Positions 12,490-25,321 of a DNA stretch of 64,000 bases are shown one piece after another. The position numbers and the translations under genes were made by a program. The first letter of the stretch is position 1, and every line of letters starts with the position of its first letter. This stretch comes from Lutraria lutraria (Eukaryota > Mollusca > Bivalvia > Venerida > Mactridae): the NCBI GenBank assembly GCA_964023205.1, contig OZ026842.1:38455501-38519500 (forward strand), written 5' to 3'. The notes beneath the pieces are model-generated. The model was not told the origin of the DNA. It made no database searches and saw only the letters and a program-made list of their open reading frames with translations.

Positions 12490-14400
12490 TTAATTGAAGT
12501 TACAAAATTTGAGTATTTAGTATGATTTGTTACTGGTCCTTTTACCCATGAGCATTTAAAAGCAATATAAAACTTTTTTAACATCAATAATTCTTAGTCC
12601 TCCTTTGCAATTAACTTTCTTTTAATGTTGTCTGGTCCGCCATTTAAAAAATAAATAAAACACAACTTTTGGAGACGGATACAAGTTTCTCCATGAAGGG
12701 TTGGTAAGCTCATAATTAAACGGTTAAGTTTCGGTAATGGCAGGGATTTCATCACGGCTTTTTTCCCGATTTTCCGAGTTCCTGTAGAAAATTAGTTTAA
12801 CGCACTCATTTCGGATTCAAACTTTGAGTTATAATTAACTTGAATAATTGATTCAATGTCGCTTATATCCAAGTTAAACAAATTAAACATCTTGGCAAAT
12901 TCTCACATTACATTACAAATAACTCCTGCTATCTAACACGATCCTGAGAACAAGAGAAGTGAAACTTGATAAACGCTTTTACAATGAGAACTGGATAAAC
13001 AATTAAAACGTGATTACAGATCTAATACATATAAAGCTACGTTGTGGAACAGTTTATGACTATTTATGACTATTATTATCAACAGAATAAAAAAGATTAT
13101 TACATACTTTACAATTTGATGTTTGTTATAATTGTGAATCATGTTCTATATGTATGTATGGTATTTGTGGAATTTATCACTTCATGGATATTGTAAAACT
13201 CAGCAATTTAAAAAGAGGCAGATCTGCAATAGTGTACTTCATCCAAATGACTTTTAACAGTTTCAGTTTCAATTTATTCACAAAATCGGCAATTACATAC
13301 CTAAGGTGAAATTTATATTATAATAACAAACATATATATAAATATGTACATATATATACACAGAACAGTGCACATATAACATTTGATAATTGCATCACAT
13401 GGCATAATACTAATTATATATACATGTCAGACTTGGGGTCAATTACTTTGAAATGTAATCAATTAAATTACAATTACATGTGGATTTAACATTCAAGGCA
13501 GCCTAATGTTAGATTGTAAAATTTCACTACTAGTTACTGCATGATCTGTACATTTGAATCATGAGTGTCCCATATACGGCAGCCTATAATAAAGCTAACA
13601 GTAGTTTGTTACCAATTAGTGTTATCTAATTATATACACATATCACATTTGTGATATCTTGGACTGAAAACAACCAAAATAGCATTACAGATTTAAGGAA
13701 ACAAATGATAACACTTCCATTCGAAGACACAAGATTTCTCGACTGAAAAAAATACTGAAGTCCATATAAATTGAGTTTGTACTTATTTTTGTTCGTGAAA
13801 GTTGGGTCAGCAAAAATCAAAACTATAATCGTAAATATTCAGCTTCAGAATGTTCACCACGTTCGTTTTATTTTAAAACTCCAATGCACTTTATATATGA
13901 CAATAAGCTGGCATATTGAAAACTTAAAAGTTATGTGTTAATAATAAAGTAAAATGTATTGTAACTCTCGTATGACATTAAAAGAATAAAAACGAAGCCT
14001 TAAAGTACGAGACAATGTGGGGTTTACATACAACTGTTACGGTTTTAGGATAGTAAATTTTTAAGACATTTTACATTCTTACTTTAAAAAATTGTAATAG
14101 CAATGGCGGCGCACGATTAAAAAAAACAATTTAGCGAATATTTGCGTTTTTTTTATAATCTGTATTAAGTAATTTATTGGATTTTAAGTACTTATTGGTC
14201 ATTACGACCTATGAAAGACTGACAATATTGCATTAGTAAGTGAAATTATGCTATTTCGATGTGACAGTACTTTTGTCTACTTAAATAAATTTGGTCGTTT
14301 CCCGTTCGATTTCTCAGGTACGGATTGGGCTTGGCACTTTATTTTTCAGAACTATACTCCTTGAATCTCGGCAAACTTGTTTTAAAGCTTTCGTTCCTAT
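12490..14400. other. no gene seen
   Basis: AT-rich DNA with short AT-alternating tracts (for example around 13,330-13,360). No coding exon or recognisable repeat family. Confidence 0.5.
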
Positions 14401-14403
14401 TGT

Positions 14404-14492
14404 CTTATAATTTTGCGTTTTGTAAAGGCGATGCGCATTCAGCGAAACTTTCGCTGAATGCGCATCGCCTTTACTAAACGCTAAAATTATAG
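14404..14492. repeat. 89-bp near-perfect palindrome
   Basis: Two 44-bp arms flank a single central base at 14,448 with about three mismatches. The inner 26 bp of each arm (AAAGGCGATGCGCATTCAGC and GAAA inward) is perfect. The inner arms are much more GC-rich than the surrounding DNA, so this is probably a foldback or MITE-like element, or the paired tips of one. No target duplication was identified. Confidence 0.85.
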
Positions 14493-14835
14493 AAAATAGT
14501 TATACGCCTTCTTTTAGCTACCCGCAGTTGAACGGGGCCAAATTATGTTATTTTTTTATTGAATATATTTTTTTGTAAAATTGAGTGTTATATAAAATTA
14601 TCATATTTATACAATTTTACTATCATATTTCCGTTTTTACTGACTGTGCATACGACACGTATTACTAATATAACTTATTAATTGAATACGGTTTTATGAA
14701 ATTACAACTAACGTTACATGTATTGTAAAATACAAAATATAAATCAAATTAAACATTAAGTACAGGAACGACTATATACCATTGTTTTAAGCCATTTAAT
14801 TACGATACACAAGTTGTGACACATTTGATTTAGAG

Positions 14836-15160
14836 ATTTAGAAATGGTAAGCGTCCGTCCGTACGTCCGTGCATCCGTTCGTCCTTCACACTTACTTCTG
14901 TGTGCAACTCCTCCTACATTTCCCATGCAATTTTCACCAAACTTTCACAGAATGATTATCATCAAGTGCTGCAGCGCATGGCCTTAGGATTTGCGATTGG
15001 ACTATTTTTAGAGAGCTATTGCCTTTTGTTGAATTTTACATTTAAATGCTTCTGTGTGCAACTTCTACATTTCACATGCAATTTTCACCAAACTTTCGAA
15101 CATTTTTATCAAGTGTTGCAGCGCATATCGTCAGAGTTTCGCGATTGAAATATTTTTTTG
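14836..15160 (+). repeat. bivalve-type repeat with an internal ~150-bp duplication
   Basis: It begins with a GTCC(A/G)TCC-rich tract (14,848-14,884). Two copies of a segment follow: CTTCTGTGTGCAACT, CATGCAATTTTCACCAAACT, ATCAAGTGCTGCAGCGCAT at 14,895-14,980, and CTTCTGTGTGCAACT, CATGCAATTTTCACCAAACT, ATCAAGTGTTGCAGCGCAT at 15,049-15,126. Open frames across it reflect the repeat, not a gene. Confidence 0.7.
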
Positions 15161-15257
15161 TTTGTCTCGTACATTTCCATGCACATGTTGCCACACTTCA
15201 TTAAAATGATCTTCACCAAGTTATTCTTAACATTTCTTTTTGTTTTTCCTCTTTTTG

Positions 15258-15852
15258 AAGCGGCGGTCACATTTACGGTTACGCAAGTAGTTGACCGTAG
15301 TTCACTTTGTACGTAGTTAACCGTAAATGTCACAACGTGAATGTACGGCCAATTACGTTTAACTTCGTGCAAAATGGCCAGGGTTAACTATGGAGAACTA
15401 CCTGTAACTACTGTTAACTACCTGTAAACTTACTTAACCCAACTTGGCCCTAGTTAACCGTAAATTATGACGTAGTCCAACCCTAGTAAGTCCTAGTTGA
15501 CCTTAGTGTTAGACGTCACTTATAAATGGTTGCGTCATATTACTACAGTCAACTTACGGTAAGCACTTCGGTCAAGTAGGGTCAACTACGGTAAGCTAGG
15601 ATCAACTACACTCAAACTACGGTCTCCGTAAGGTGTTGGTACACAAGCCGACCGTAGAGAATCTTCAAGTTCAACATGTTGAAACATTTAAGGCTAACTA
15701 CTGACAATGCATGAGTTCGAACTACGTTTATAACTACGGTTAACTACGTGTAACTACGTCTAATTACGCCGGATACGTGTAAGTACGGACAACTACGGTT
15801 TCCCTTACTACGGTCAACTATCTGCGTGACCGTAAATGTGACCACCGGCTTT
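15258..15852. mobile_element. 595-bp inverted-repeat element filled with AACTACGG motifs
   Basis: The termini are inverted copies of about 40 bp. Left: GGTCACATTTACGGTTACGC then TAGTTGACCGTAGT. Right end reversed: GGTCACATTTACGGTCACGC then TAGTTGACCGTAGT. The interior holds many degenerate copies of AACTACGG and related TAACTACGTG / TTGACCGTAG words in both orientations. There is no coding capacity, so it is a non-autonomous element with unusually dense short repeats. Confidence 0.75.
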
Positions 15853-15854
15853 AG

Positions 15855-16720
15855 AAAAATAAGTAAATTCTGACTGTGCCCTTTGAGACAAAAATGCACC
15901 CATGGCGGGGTTACACTGTCTGTGACAGCTTAATGTTTTAATTGTTAGTACTGGATACACGATACACGTGGCATATTGACTAAGATCGCTAGATCGGGAT
16001 ACGTAAAAGTGCACAAGAATTCAGTAAACTATCTAGGTCAAATTCAATACATGCCTGTCCAATGAAATTTAGACTGTCTTGGACACAAGAGTTCCTGAGA
16101 TAAAGTGAATAGTAAATACGTCAGTTCATCTGAATCAGATCATTGTCACATCAATGTTGTCACTAACAAACATAATTATTATCCAGGGGAAATGTCTGAA
16201 GTAGACAGGTTCAGCATTGACCAGATTTATAAAGACACGTTTCTGTATTGGAAATGATATTTTAAGTCAACTGACTACTTTTAAAATAAAAAAAACGGCA
16301 CCAACATATTTGTTTATAGTAATGAGATACGGTAACCGGATTTGGTGGGTCTATGGTAAACTTGTTACGGTGTTGTTTGTTTTATCCACAAGATAGTTTT
16401 GGTTTCAAGTCATATTATACGAGGAATATTCAAAATAAAGTGGACTTCCTTTATCGTTGTAGATCTGTTTTCAGACATTTAGCCGAAATTTATACTCGGT
16501 TTGGAAGGAAACATAGTATGGAATAGACCATCTCATATCTACGTTGGCAAACGTTCGAATCAAACTAACATTGTGATTTAGAGCAAAACAAACATACAAT
16601 AAAAACAAACAAGTAAAGATTAACAACATAAAGTTGATAAATAGAAAGATTTATTTCTGTATAGAAATATGGCAAAATAATGTATTACACTATACATACA
16701 AAAGAAGCAGACATGTAACA
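15855..16720. other. no gene seen
   Basis: AT-rich sequence between the inverted-repeat element and the satellite. No exon or repeat family recognised. Confidence 0.5.
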
Positions 16721-18214
16721 ATGCATTATGTCAACTATATTATATACAATGGATAATACAAAAAAGAGATTAAAACTCTCGTATTTCCATCATGGATCTT
16801 ATCATGCATTATGTCAACTATATTATATACAATGGATAATACAAAAAAGAGATTAAAACTCTCGTATTTCCATCATGGATCTTATCATGCATTATGTCAA
16901 CTATATTATATACAATGGATAATACAAAAAAGAGATTAAAACTCTCGTATTTCCATCATGGATCTTATCATGCATTATGTCAACTATATTATATACAATG
17001 GATAATACAAAAAAGAGATTAAAACTCTCGTATTTCCATCATGGATCTTATCATGCATTATGTCAACTATATTATATACAATGGATAATACAAAAAAGAG
17101 ATTAAAACTCTCGTATTTCCATCATGGATCTTATCATGCATTATGTCAACTATATTATATACAATGGATAATACAAAAAAGAGATTAAAACTCTCGTATT
17201 TCCATCATGGATCTTATCATGCATTATGTCAACTATATTATATACAATGGATAATACAAAAAAGAGATTAAAACTCTCGTATTTCCATCATGGATCTTAT
17301 CATGCATTATGTCAACTATATTATATACAATGGATAATACAAAAAAGAGATTAAAACTCTCGTATTTCCATCATGGATCTTATCATGCATTATGTCAACT
17401 ATATTATATACAATGGATAATACAAAAAAGAGATTAAAACTCTCGTATTTCCATCATGGATCTTATCATGCATTATGTCAACTATATTATATACAATGGA
17501 TAATACAAAAAAGAGATTAAAACTCTCGTATTTCCATCATGGATCTTATCATGCATTATGTCAACTATATTATATACAATGGATAATACAAAAAAGAGAT
17601 TAAAACTCTTGTATTTCCATCATGGATCTTATCATGCATTATGTCAACTATATTATATACAATGGATAATACAAAAAAGAGATTAAAACTCTCGTATTTC
17701 CATCATGGATCTTATCATGCATTATGTCAACTATATTATATACAATGGATAATACAAAAAAGAGATTAAAACTCTCGTATTTCCATCATGGATCTTATCA
17801 TGCATTATGTCAACTATATTATATACAATGGATAATACAAAAAAGAGATTAAAACTCTCGTATTTCCATCATGGATCTTATCATGCATTATGTCAACTAT
17901 ATTATATACAATGGATAATACAAAAAAGAGATTAAAACTCTCGTATTTCCATCATGGATCTTATCATGCATTATGTCAACTATATTATATACAATGGATA
18001 ATACAAAAAAGAGATTAAAACTCTCGTATTTCCATCATGGATCTTATCATGCATTATGTCAACTATATTATATACAATGGATAATACAAAAAAGAGATTA
18101 AAACTCTCGTATTTCCATCATGGATCTTATCATGCATTATGTCAACTATATTATATACAATGGATAATACAAAAAAGAGATTAAAACTCTCGTATTTCCA
18201 TCATGGATCTTATC
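16721..18214 (+). repeat. 83-bp tandem satellite, 18 units
   Basis: The unit start ATGCATTATGTCAACTATAT recurs every 83 bp (for example 16,721, 16,804 and 16,887). The array spans 1,494 bp, exactly 18 units. The units look identical apart from a C-to-T change at about 17,610, which implies very recent amplification or homogenisation. Each unit contains the short inverted pair GAG-ATTAAAA-CTC. Confidence 0.95.
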
Positions 18215-18579
18215 CTCCCTAGACCATCCTCACACTGGTTAATGACATTATTTGTCCGACTTATGGTACATATATCTTCGCCTAGAAGAGGAATGGCTTG
18301 AATGCACGCGTTGGTCTATATTTACTGTCACGTACGTAATGGCAATGGTCCCTGATTGTGACATGTGAATGATTACTGTTTACACCATTTTCTCATTCAT
18401 AAAATGCTGACCAATTGTTGCATCATACACTTACTGAACTTTATAAGTGACTATGTCAATAAACATATTCAGGATATGATGTGAACTTTATTTATGGTCC
18501 TACCAATATTCATCAAGGTATCATCTTGGCGCTTCATTATCATCATTTCAACATTTATTTAGTTACATACATAACTAAT

Positions 18580-18690
18580 ACACATGTGGAGAAAGATCGA
18601 CATTATTCTCAAATTTTCATGACCGCGACCGGGAATCGAACACGAATCACAAATTCAGCGCACTAACCACTGGAGCACGGCCGTGGCCTT
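18580..18690 (-). repeat. SINE, family A, truncated copy 3
   Basis: Minus-strand tRNA-like head (GGGAATCGAAC and CCACTGGAGCACGGCCGTGG) plus about 50 bp of body (CGACATTATTCTCAAATTTT) matching the family A copies. The rest of the body and the tail are missing. Confidence 0.7.
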
Positions 18691-18825
18691 TTTAGCGGTA
18701 CACAATCATACGTTGTCGGAGCCCTAGAAAGAAACTACACTAACTTTGAGGACTGTGTTAATACTATATTAGACTTTCGTTATTGCTATTGATATCTAGA
18801 GCAAACATGTATTGTCGTCCGCCTG

Positions 18826-19108
18826 GTTAGCTCAGTGGTTAGAGCGTTGGTCTACTAATCAAGAGATTGCGAGTTCGAATCCCGGGTGAGGCCCACACTG
18901 TCCGTGACAAATTTGACTGAATATATTACATCCTATGCTGAATAGTCCTCTACCTCTGAATTATGTGCGATAGCTTGGTAGTAGCTTATGGATAGAATGC
19001 GGTCAGTACTGGTTAAGGCCTAAACGAATTCAAGAAAATCTGATTACGATAACTGCCCGCCACGATATGACTGAAATAATGTTGAAAATGGCGTTAAATC
19101 AGGTTTGC
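18826..19108 (+). repeat. tRNA-derived SINE, family C
   Basis: Plus-strand element. The tRNA head has an A box (TGGTTAGCTCAGTGGTTAGA) and a B box (GAGTTCGAATCCC); the acceptor stem pairs poorly, so it is not a working tRNA gene. A 150-bp body follows, then the tail GTTGAAAATGGCGTTAAA. That tail is shared with the otherwise different, minus-oriented family A copies. Confidence 0.85.
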
Positions 19109-19357
19109 ATCCAATTTCTATTATCAAAGATAAATGTTTCAAACTTATTATGCTAATATAATTTTTTTGTATATTCATATAATTATTATTAACCGAAATG
19201 GTCCATTGTCATTTAACTTATTCCTGGTTTCGTTTTGTTTTGTCAAAGGAACAGATATGTAGATTTATCAAAAACATGGTCGCATGTATTGAAAAGTTAA
19301 AATTATTTGAAGAATTCCAATGCTATTTGAAAAGTACGAGTATAGTTTATTAAAAGT

Positions 19358-20330
19358 ACATCAACAATTAACTTTCATTGTAATTTTAATATTAAATTCA
19401 TAAACATTTACTGGAAGTTGTATAGTTAAGCATTAACTCTTCAGATTATTGACATTCATGGCGTACTACGTCCGTAATAATATGTACTGAGTGGTTGCAA
19501 AATGTCCAATACCATTCAACACAATACGTGCAAACAATGTGTTTTTAAGAATCTTTATTAATAACTTAGATGAAGGTTCAAATCTGTGAAGACAAACTCG
19601 TGTTTTAATATCACGTTTTACATTTAATAAATTTGATTAACGTGTTAACATATTTTAATTTTAGCTTTCTGCTTTATAGTAGCTCATTAATAAATATACA
19701 TGTACTTCTCATCTCCGGCAGCCTTTCTTGCTTATCATATTGTCATGTGTTATTACAATGTGTATGTTGACAGGGTTAATATGTCATCCTTTAGTTTTAC
19801 TTTCATGCAACACTTATTCGCCATTTACTACTAAGTGACATATTTCATTCATGTTTATTTTGTTTTATTGTTTATCCTGAAACCAAGAAAAAACTTCTAG
19901 ACTTGAATAGTAGACATACATACATATATTTCTTTTTTCCAGCAGTCTCCCTTGATTTGCTCATCCGCATGAGCGCTTACATATATCCGAAAGCAATGTC
20001 TTATTTGCTTCGACAGCCATCTAAATGTCTAATTTCTCCACATTTCCTAAATCAGTTATTATCTAATTACATCGCGATATACATACAATGTATCTCTATT
20101 GGGGTGATATAATTCCATTTCGGAACGATTAAAATGTACCACCCCCTTGGCAGACAAGATAATCACAATTATCGGAGTTAAACAAATGTATTCAACAAAA
20201 CAAAGACAATAATTATTTATGTCATTTCATGATATGATTGCTTCGGGCGGATTGTTTTGGATTCATGTTGGGAGAGGTTAGTGTGAGCCGTGTGGGATGG
20301 GATGGGATTGGATTGGGAATGTTCATGTCA
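19358..20330 (+). repeat. dispersed repeat, long copy; ends in one 56-bp-type unit
   Basis: This block aligns with 62,777-63,250 in the same orientation. Shared landmarks include ACATTTACTGGAAGTTGTAT, CGTCCGTAATAATATGTACT, ACTTAGATGAAGGTTCAAAT, TAATTTCTCCACATTTC and GGATTGTTTTGGATTCATGT. Two internal stretches (about 19,690-20,005 and 20,068-20,205) are absent from the other copy. The block ends with a single GGGAGAGGTTAGTGTGAGCC unit, the unit that is tandemly amplified at 63.2 kb. The open frame at 19,903-20,112 lies inside and is not a recognised gene. Confidence 0.8.
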
Positions 20331-20869
20331 CTTCATGAATTTGGATTACACTGAATTTGTCTGTGGCTTTTCTTGGTAATCCGTGATTTTGCTAACGTCG
20401 GTACAGTCATTGTGTCCGATAAATTTCAAGTAATAAATACCAACAGTGTGTCTTTATTGAATCTAGTTTCCTTGACAATTTAGTGCTAATTCTCGGATAT
20501 TGAACTTTATACTTCAATAAATGATTCGGAAGTGGTGACATAAAATCAATTCGCATGAGAATTCGGATCGACTCTCTACTAATGGCTGAATCAAATTTGC
20601 ATCTTAAATTTACATGACATTTCTTATGCGTTCTCGTGTCTTGCTTGCTTTTGTCGAATCTATCTGTATATTAATCCTATATATCCTTGAAATGATGACG
20701 TCATTTCAATCATGCTTTTGGTTCAAATAAGTGTCAGGAGGCAAGTAAATGTAAATGTATCCAGAAATCCTCATTGGTTTCTGATCGATCTAATGGGGCA
20801 GCTAGAGCGGCGTAAAACAAAATTGAAATATGAGATGTTAGATAGTCAAAGACTGTACTCTCTATCCAC

Positions 20870-23800
20870 CTGCCCTCTCCCCCTCTCCCTCCTTACTCCC
20901 ACCTACAATCTTCCCTCCCTCTCTCCACTTACCATCTCCCTCCTTACTCCCACCTACCATCTTCCCTCCCTCTTTCCACTTACCATCTTCCCTCAATATC
21001 TCAACTTACTCTCTTCCCTCCCTCTCTCCACTTACAATCTTCCCTCCCTCTCTCCACTTACCGTCTTCCCTCCCTCTCTCCACATACCCTCTTCCCTTCC
21101 TTTCTCCACTTACCCTCTTCCATCCCTCTCTGCACTTACCATCTTCCCTCCCTCTCTCCATTTACCCATATTCCCTCCCTTTCTCCACTTACCCTCTTCC
21201 CTCAATCTCTCCACTTACCCTCTTCGCTCAATCTCTCCACTTACCATCTTCCCTCCCTCTCTCCACTTACCATCTACCCTCAATCTTTCCACTTACTCGC
21301 TTCGCTCAATCTCTCCACTTACCCTCTTCCCTCCCTCTCTCCACTTACCATCTGCCCTCAATCTCTCCACTTACCCTCTTCTTACCCTCTCTCCACTTAC
21401 CGTCGTCCCTCCCTCTCTCCACATACCCTCTTCCCTTCCTTTCTCCACTTACCCTTTTCCCTCCCTTTCTCCACTTACCATCTTCCCTCCCTCCCTCCAT
21501 TTACCCATATTCCCTCCCTTTCTCCACTTGCCCTCTTCCCTCAATCTCTCCACTTACCCTCTTCGCTCCCTCTCTCCACTTACCGTCTCACCTCCCTCTC
21601 TCCACATACCCTCTTCCCTTCCTTTCTCCACTTACCATCTTCCCTCCCTCTCTCCATTTACCCCTATTCCCTCCTTTTCTCAACGTATTATCTTCCCTCC
21701 CTCTCTCCACTTACCATCTACCCTCAATCTTTCCAATTACCCTCTTCGCTCAATCTCTCCACTTACCCTCTTCCCTTCCTTTCTCCACTTACCATCTTCC
21801 CTCCCTCTCTCCATTTACCCCTATTCCCTCCTTTTCTCAACGTATTATCTTCCCTCCCTCTCTCCACTTACCATCTACCCTCAATCTTTCCAACTACCCT
21901 CTTCCCTCCCTCTCTCCACTTACCGTCTTCCCTCCCTTTCTCAACTTACCCTCTTCCCTCCCTCTCTCCACTTACCATCTACCCTCAATCTTTCCACTTA
22001 CTCTCTTCGCTCAATCTCTCCACTTCCCTCTTCCCTCCCTCTCTCCACTTACCATATTCCCTCAATCTCTCCACTTACCCTCCCTCTCTCCACTTACCAT
22101 CTTCCCTCAATCTCTCCACTTACTCTCTTCTCTCCCTCTCTCCACTTACCGTCGTCCCTCCCTCTCTCCACATACCCTCTTCCCTTCCTTTCTCCACTTA
22201 CCATCTTCCCTCCCTCCCTCCATTTGCCCCTATTCCCAACCTTTCTCCACTTACCCTCTTCCCTCAATCTCTCCACTTACCCTCTTCGCTCCCTCTCTCC
22301 ACTTACCGTCTCACCTCTCTCTCTCCACATACCCTCTTCCCTTCCTTTCTCCACTTACCATCTTCCCTCCCTCTCTCCATTTACCCCTATTCCCTCCCTT
22401 TCTCGACGTTTTCTCTTCCCTCCCTCTCTCCACTTACCATCTACCCTCAATCTTTCCAATTACCCTCTTCGCTCAATCTCTCCACTTACCGTCTTCCCTC
22501 CCTCTCTCCACTTACCCTCTTCCCTCCCTCTCTCCACTTACCGTCTACCCTCCCTTTCTCAACTTACCCTCTTCCCTCCCTCTCTCCATTTACCATCTAC
22601 CCTCAATCTTTCCACTTACTCTCTTCGCTCAATCTCTCCACTTCCCTCTTCCCTCCCTCTCTCCACTTACCCTCCCTCTCTCCACTTACCATCTTCCCTC
22701 AATCTCTCCACTTACTCTCTTCTCTCCCTCTCTCCACTTACCGTCGTCCCTCCCTATCTCCACATACCCTCTTCCTTTCCTTTCTCCACTTACCCTCTTC
22801 CCTCCCTTTCTCCACTTACCATCTTCCCTCCCTCCCTCCATTTGCCCCTATTCCCTCCCTTTCTCCACTTACCCTCTTCCCTCAATCTCTCCACTTACTC
22901 TCTTCTCTTCCTCTCTCCACTTACCGTCGTCCCTCCCTCTCTCCACATACCCTCTTCCCTTCCTTTCTCCACTTACCCTCTTCCCTCCCTTTCTCCACTT
23001 ACCCTCTTCCCTCAATCTCTCCACTTACCCTCTTCGCTCCCTCTCTCCACTTACCGTCTCACCTCTCTCTCTCCACATACCCTCTTCCCTTCCTTTCTCC
23101 ATTTACCATCTTCCCTCCCTCTCTCCATTTACCCCTATTGCCTCCCTTTCTCGACGTTTTCTCTTCCCTCCCTCTCTCCACTTACCATCTACCCTCAATC
23201 TTTCCAATTACCCTCTCCGCTCAATCTCTCCACTTACCCTCTTCCGTCCCTCTCTCCATTTACCGTCTTCCCTCCCTTTCTCAACTTACCCTCTTTCCTC
23301 CCCCTCTCCACTTACCCTCTACCCTCAATCTTTCCACTTACCATCTACCCTCAATCTCTCCACTTACCCTCTTCCCTCCCTCTCTCCACTTACCCTCTTC
23401 CCTCAATCTCTCCACTTACCCTCTTCCCTCTCTCTCTCCACTTACCCTCTTCCCTCCCTCTCTCCACTTACCCTCTTCCCTCAATCTCTCCACTTACCCT
23501 CTACCCTCAATCTTTCCACTTACCATCTACCCTCAATCTCTCCACTTACCCTCTTCCCTCCCTCTCTCCACTTACCCTCTTCCCTCAATCTCTCCACTTA
23601 CCCTCTTCCCTCTCTCTCTCCACTTACCCTCTTCCCTCCCTCTCTCCACTTACCCTCTTCCCTCAATCTCTCCACTTACCCTCTTCCCTCAATCTTTCCA
23701 CTTTCCATCTTCCCTTCCTCTCTCCACTTACCCTCTTCCCTCCCTCTCTCCACTTACCCTCTTCCCTCCCTCTCTCCACTTACCCTCTTCCCTCAATCTC

Positions 23801-24045
23801 TCCACTTACCCTCTTCCCTCAATCTCTCCACTTACCCTCTTCCCTCCCTCCCTCCCTCCACTTACCCTCTTCCCTTCCTCTCTCCACTTACCCTCTTCGC
23901 TCAATCTCTCCACTTACCCCACCTTATCTCCTCTTAGACTCTCGCTCCCTCTCCATTTACCATCTTCTCTCACTCGCTCCACTTACCCTCTTCTTTTCTC
24001 TCTCCACTCTCTTTCTCCATCCATCCCTTTCTCCACTTGATTTTA
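20870..24045 (+). repeat. 3.2-kb pyrimidine-strand minisatellite, 26-bp unit
   Basis: The basic unit is CTCCACTTACCCTCTTCCCT followed by CCCTCT (26 bp), in about 120 variant copies. The plus strand is almost entirely C and T, broken by the TTACC / CATAC step. Because 26 is not a multiple of three and the unit holds no stop codon in any frame, long open frames arise: one of 1,137 codons at 20,712-24,125 and another at 23,138-24,040. Higher-order blocks are visible; for instance the segment with TTTCTCGACGTTTTCTCTTC recurs about 748 bp apart (22,381 and 23,129 neighbourhoods). Confidence 0.95.
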
Positions 24046-24129
24046 CTGTATTTGGTTGCAAAATGAGTCAGACAGCATACTACACTACAACATGCAATGT
24101 AGAGCACAACATCAAAATATCATAAATGG

Positions 24130-25200
24130 AGACACAATCATAAACCATAAGTCAAGTACATGTAATACTTTAGTGGTAGTTTGGCTTTGGTTTCTGTCTG
24201 GTTATGACAAGCTACTTACAACTGTGTGTTCGAATCCAACCCGAAGTGACAGATTGGAGAAAAGTTGCGGCCTTCAATAAACATTCATTAAAACAACACC
24301 ACAGATCGGATTATATATTTTTTTAATAAAAATAGAAGACGTCATTAATAAATTGTATGTTTTAGAGTAAAGTAAATGTTTGTACACATTTTGTAAATGA
24401 GTTGCAAATATAATTGAATTATGCATGAATGTGTCAATAAAGAACTGATACCCTTAATTATTTATTCTAAAGCAATCGGAACTCATCGGCATTTGTCTAA
24501 AGAAACTGCGTACGGAAATACCCGAGTAGTTACGATTGATTCTAAAGATGGATTAAACATAAAAAATGAATGAATGACGTAGAAAACACACACAAATGTC
24601 TCAGTAATGATGCTAGGTAGATTCTCGTGACATTTGAGTCATAAAATACAACACTTTCTTAATTTACATTCTTAATAGGCGTATAACTTTATTTAAGATT
24701 ATGTTTTAGGAATTTTCAGAATGAGTCTTAAATTTAGAGTACTTCATTTCATAATGCGATAACTAACACCGTGGTAGCTATGTATACAATCAGTGCCTTC
24801 ATTAAAACTAATTAACTTTTATTTTTCTGTAAATCGAAGTTCAATGAATAATGAATTCTTATTGTAAATCTACTTTAATTTATAAATCGTCCTAACCACA
24901 ATTTCTCAAATAACCCCCCCCCCTGTCTATCCGAACAATCTATACAAATAATTAACACAATTTTCTCTGAGAATTGTTGAGTACTTTTGAGATGAGAAAC
25001 TAAGTATGTGTTAGTCCGTCTTTAAGTTAACAATATACAATTATATAACTAATACACTGGTCGCCGCTTCAGATAGGTTAGTAAATTGGGCTAATTTACA
25101 GTAATTAGAAGAGATGTCCACAGTACATAATGTCTGACAAGATACGTGTACACAACGTGACTGCGGTTACAAGCGAGTTTGATATCCGGGCTCTACGTAG
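24130..25200. other. no exon seen; downstream flank of the transporter gene
   Basis: Contains a SINE-head-like scrap (GTGTTCGAATCCAACCCG near 24,229) and a candidate minus-strand AATAAA signal at 24,818-24,823, about 380 bp past the likely stop codon. No coding sequence recognised. Confidence 0.4.
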
Positions 25201-25201
25201 G

Positions 25202-25321
25202 CTATATTTCGTGTCCTTTCATTTGCTTAGATTTCTCGTTTGGTAGGATTTCAACATCAATATGTAGTGAAGAAATACGCTTCATTCTTGTCTCAATATC
25301 GTCAATTTCCAGGGGTACCTT
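25202..25321 (-). CDS. candidate terminal exon of the transporter
   Basis: Follows TTTCTACAG. Read from its first base it gives KVPLEIDDIETRMKRISSLH and 19 more residues, then a TAG stop. That frame needs a phase-0 join, but exon m leaves one base over. Joined directly, the frame becomes EGTPGN and stops. Either one more small exon lies between 25,322 and 26,206, or the real tail is the short one. The composition (charged, soluble) fits a transporter tail. Confidence 0.5.
   Translation of the reverse strand, partial: KVPLEIDDIETRMKRISSLHIDVEILPNEKSKQMKGHEI

Noticed and set aside
18829..18900. Functional tRNA gene
   Set aside because: A and B boxes are present, but the acceptor stem pairs badly and a SINE body and tail follow.
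20712..24125. 1,137-residue Leu/Pro/Ser/Thr-rich open frame
   Set aside because: It is the translation of a 26-bp minisatellite without stop codons in any frame; no start context, domain or splice support.
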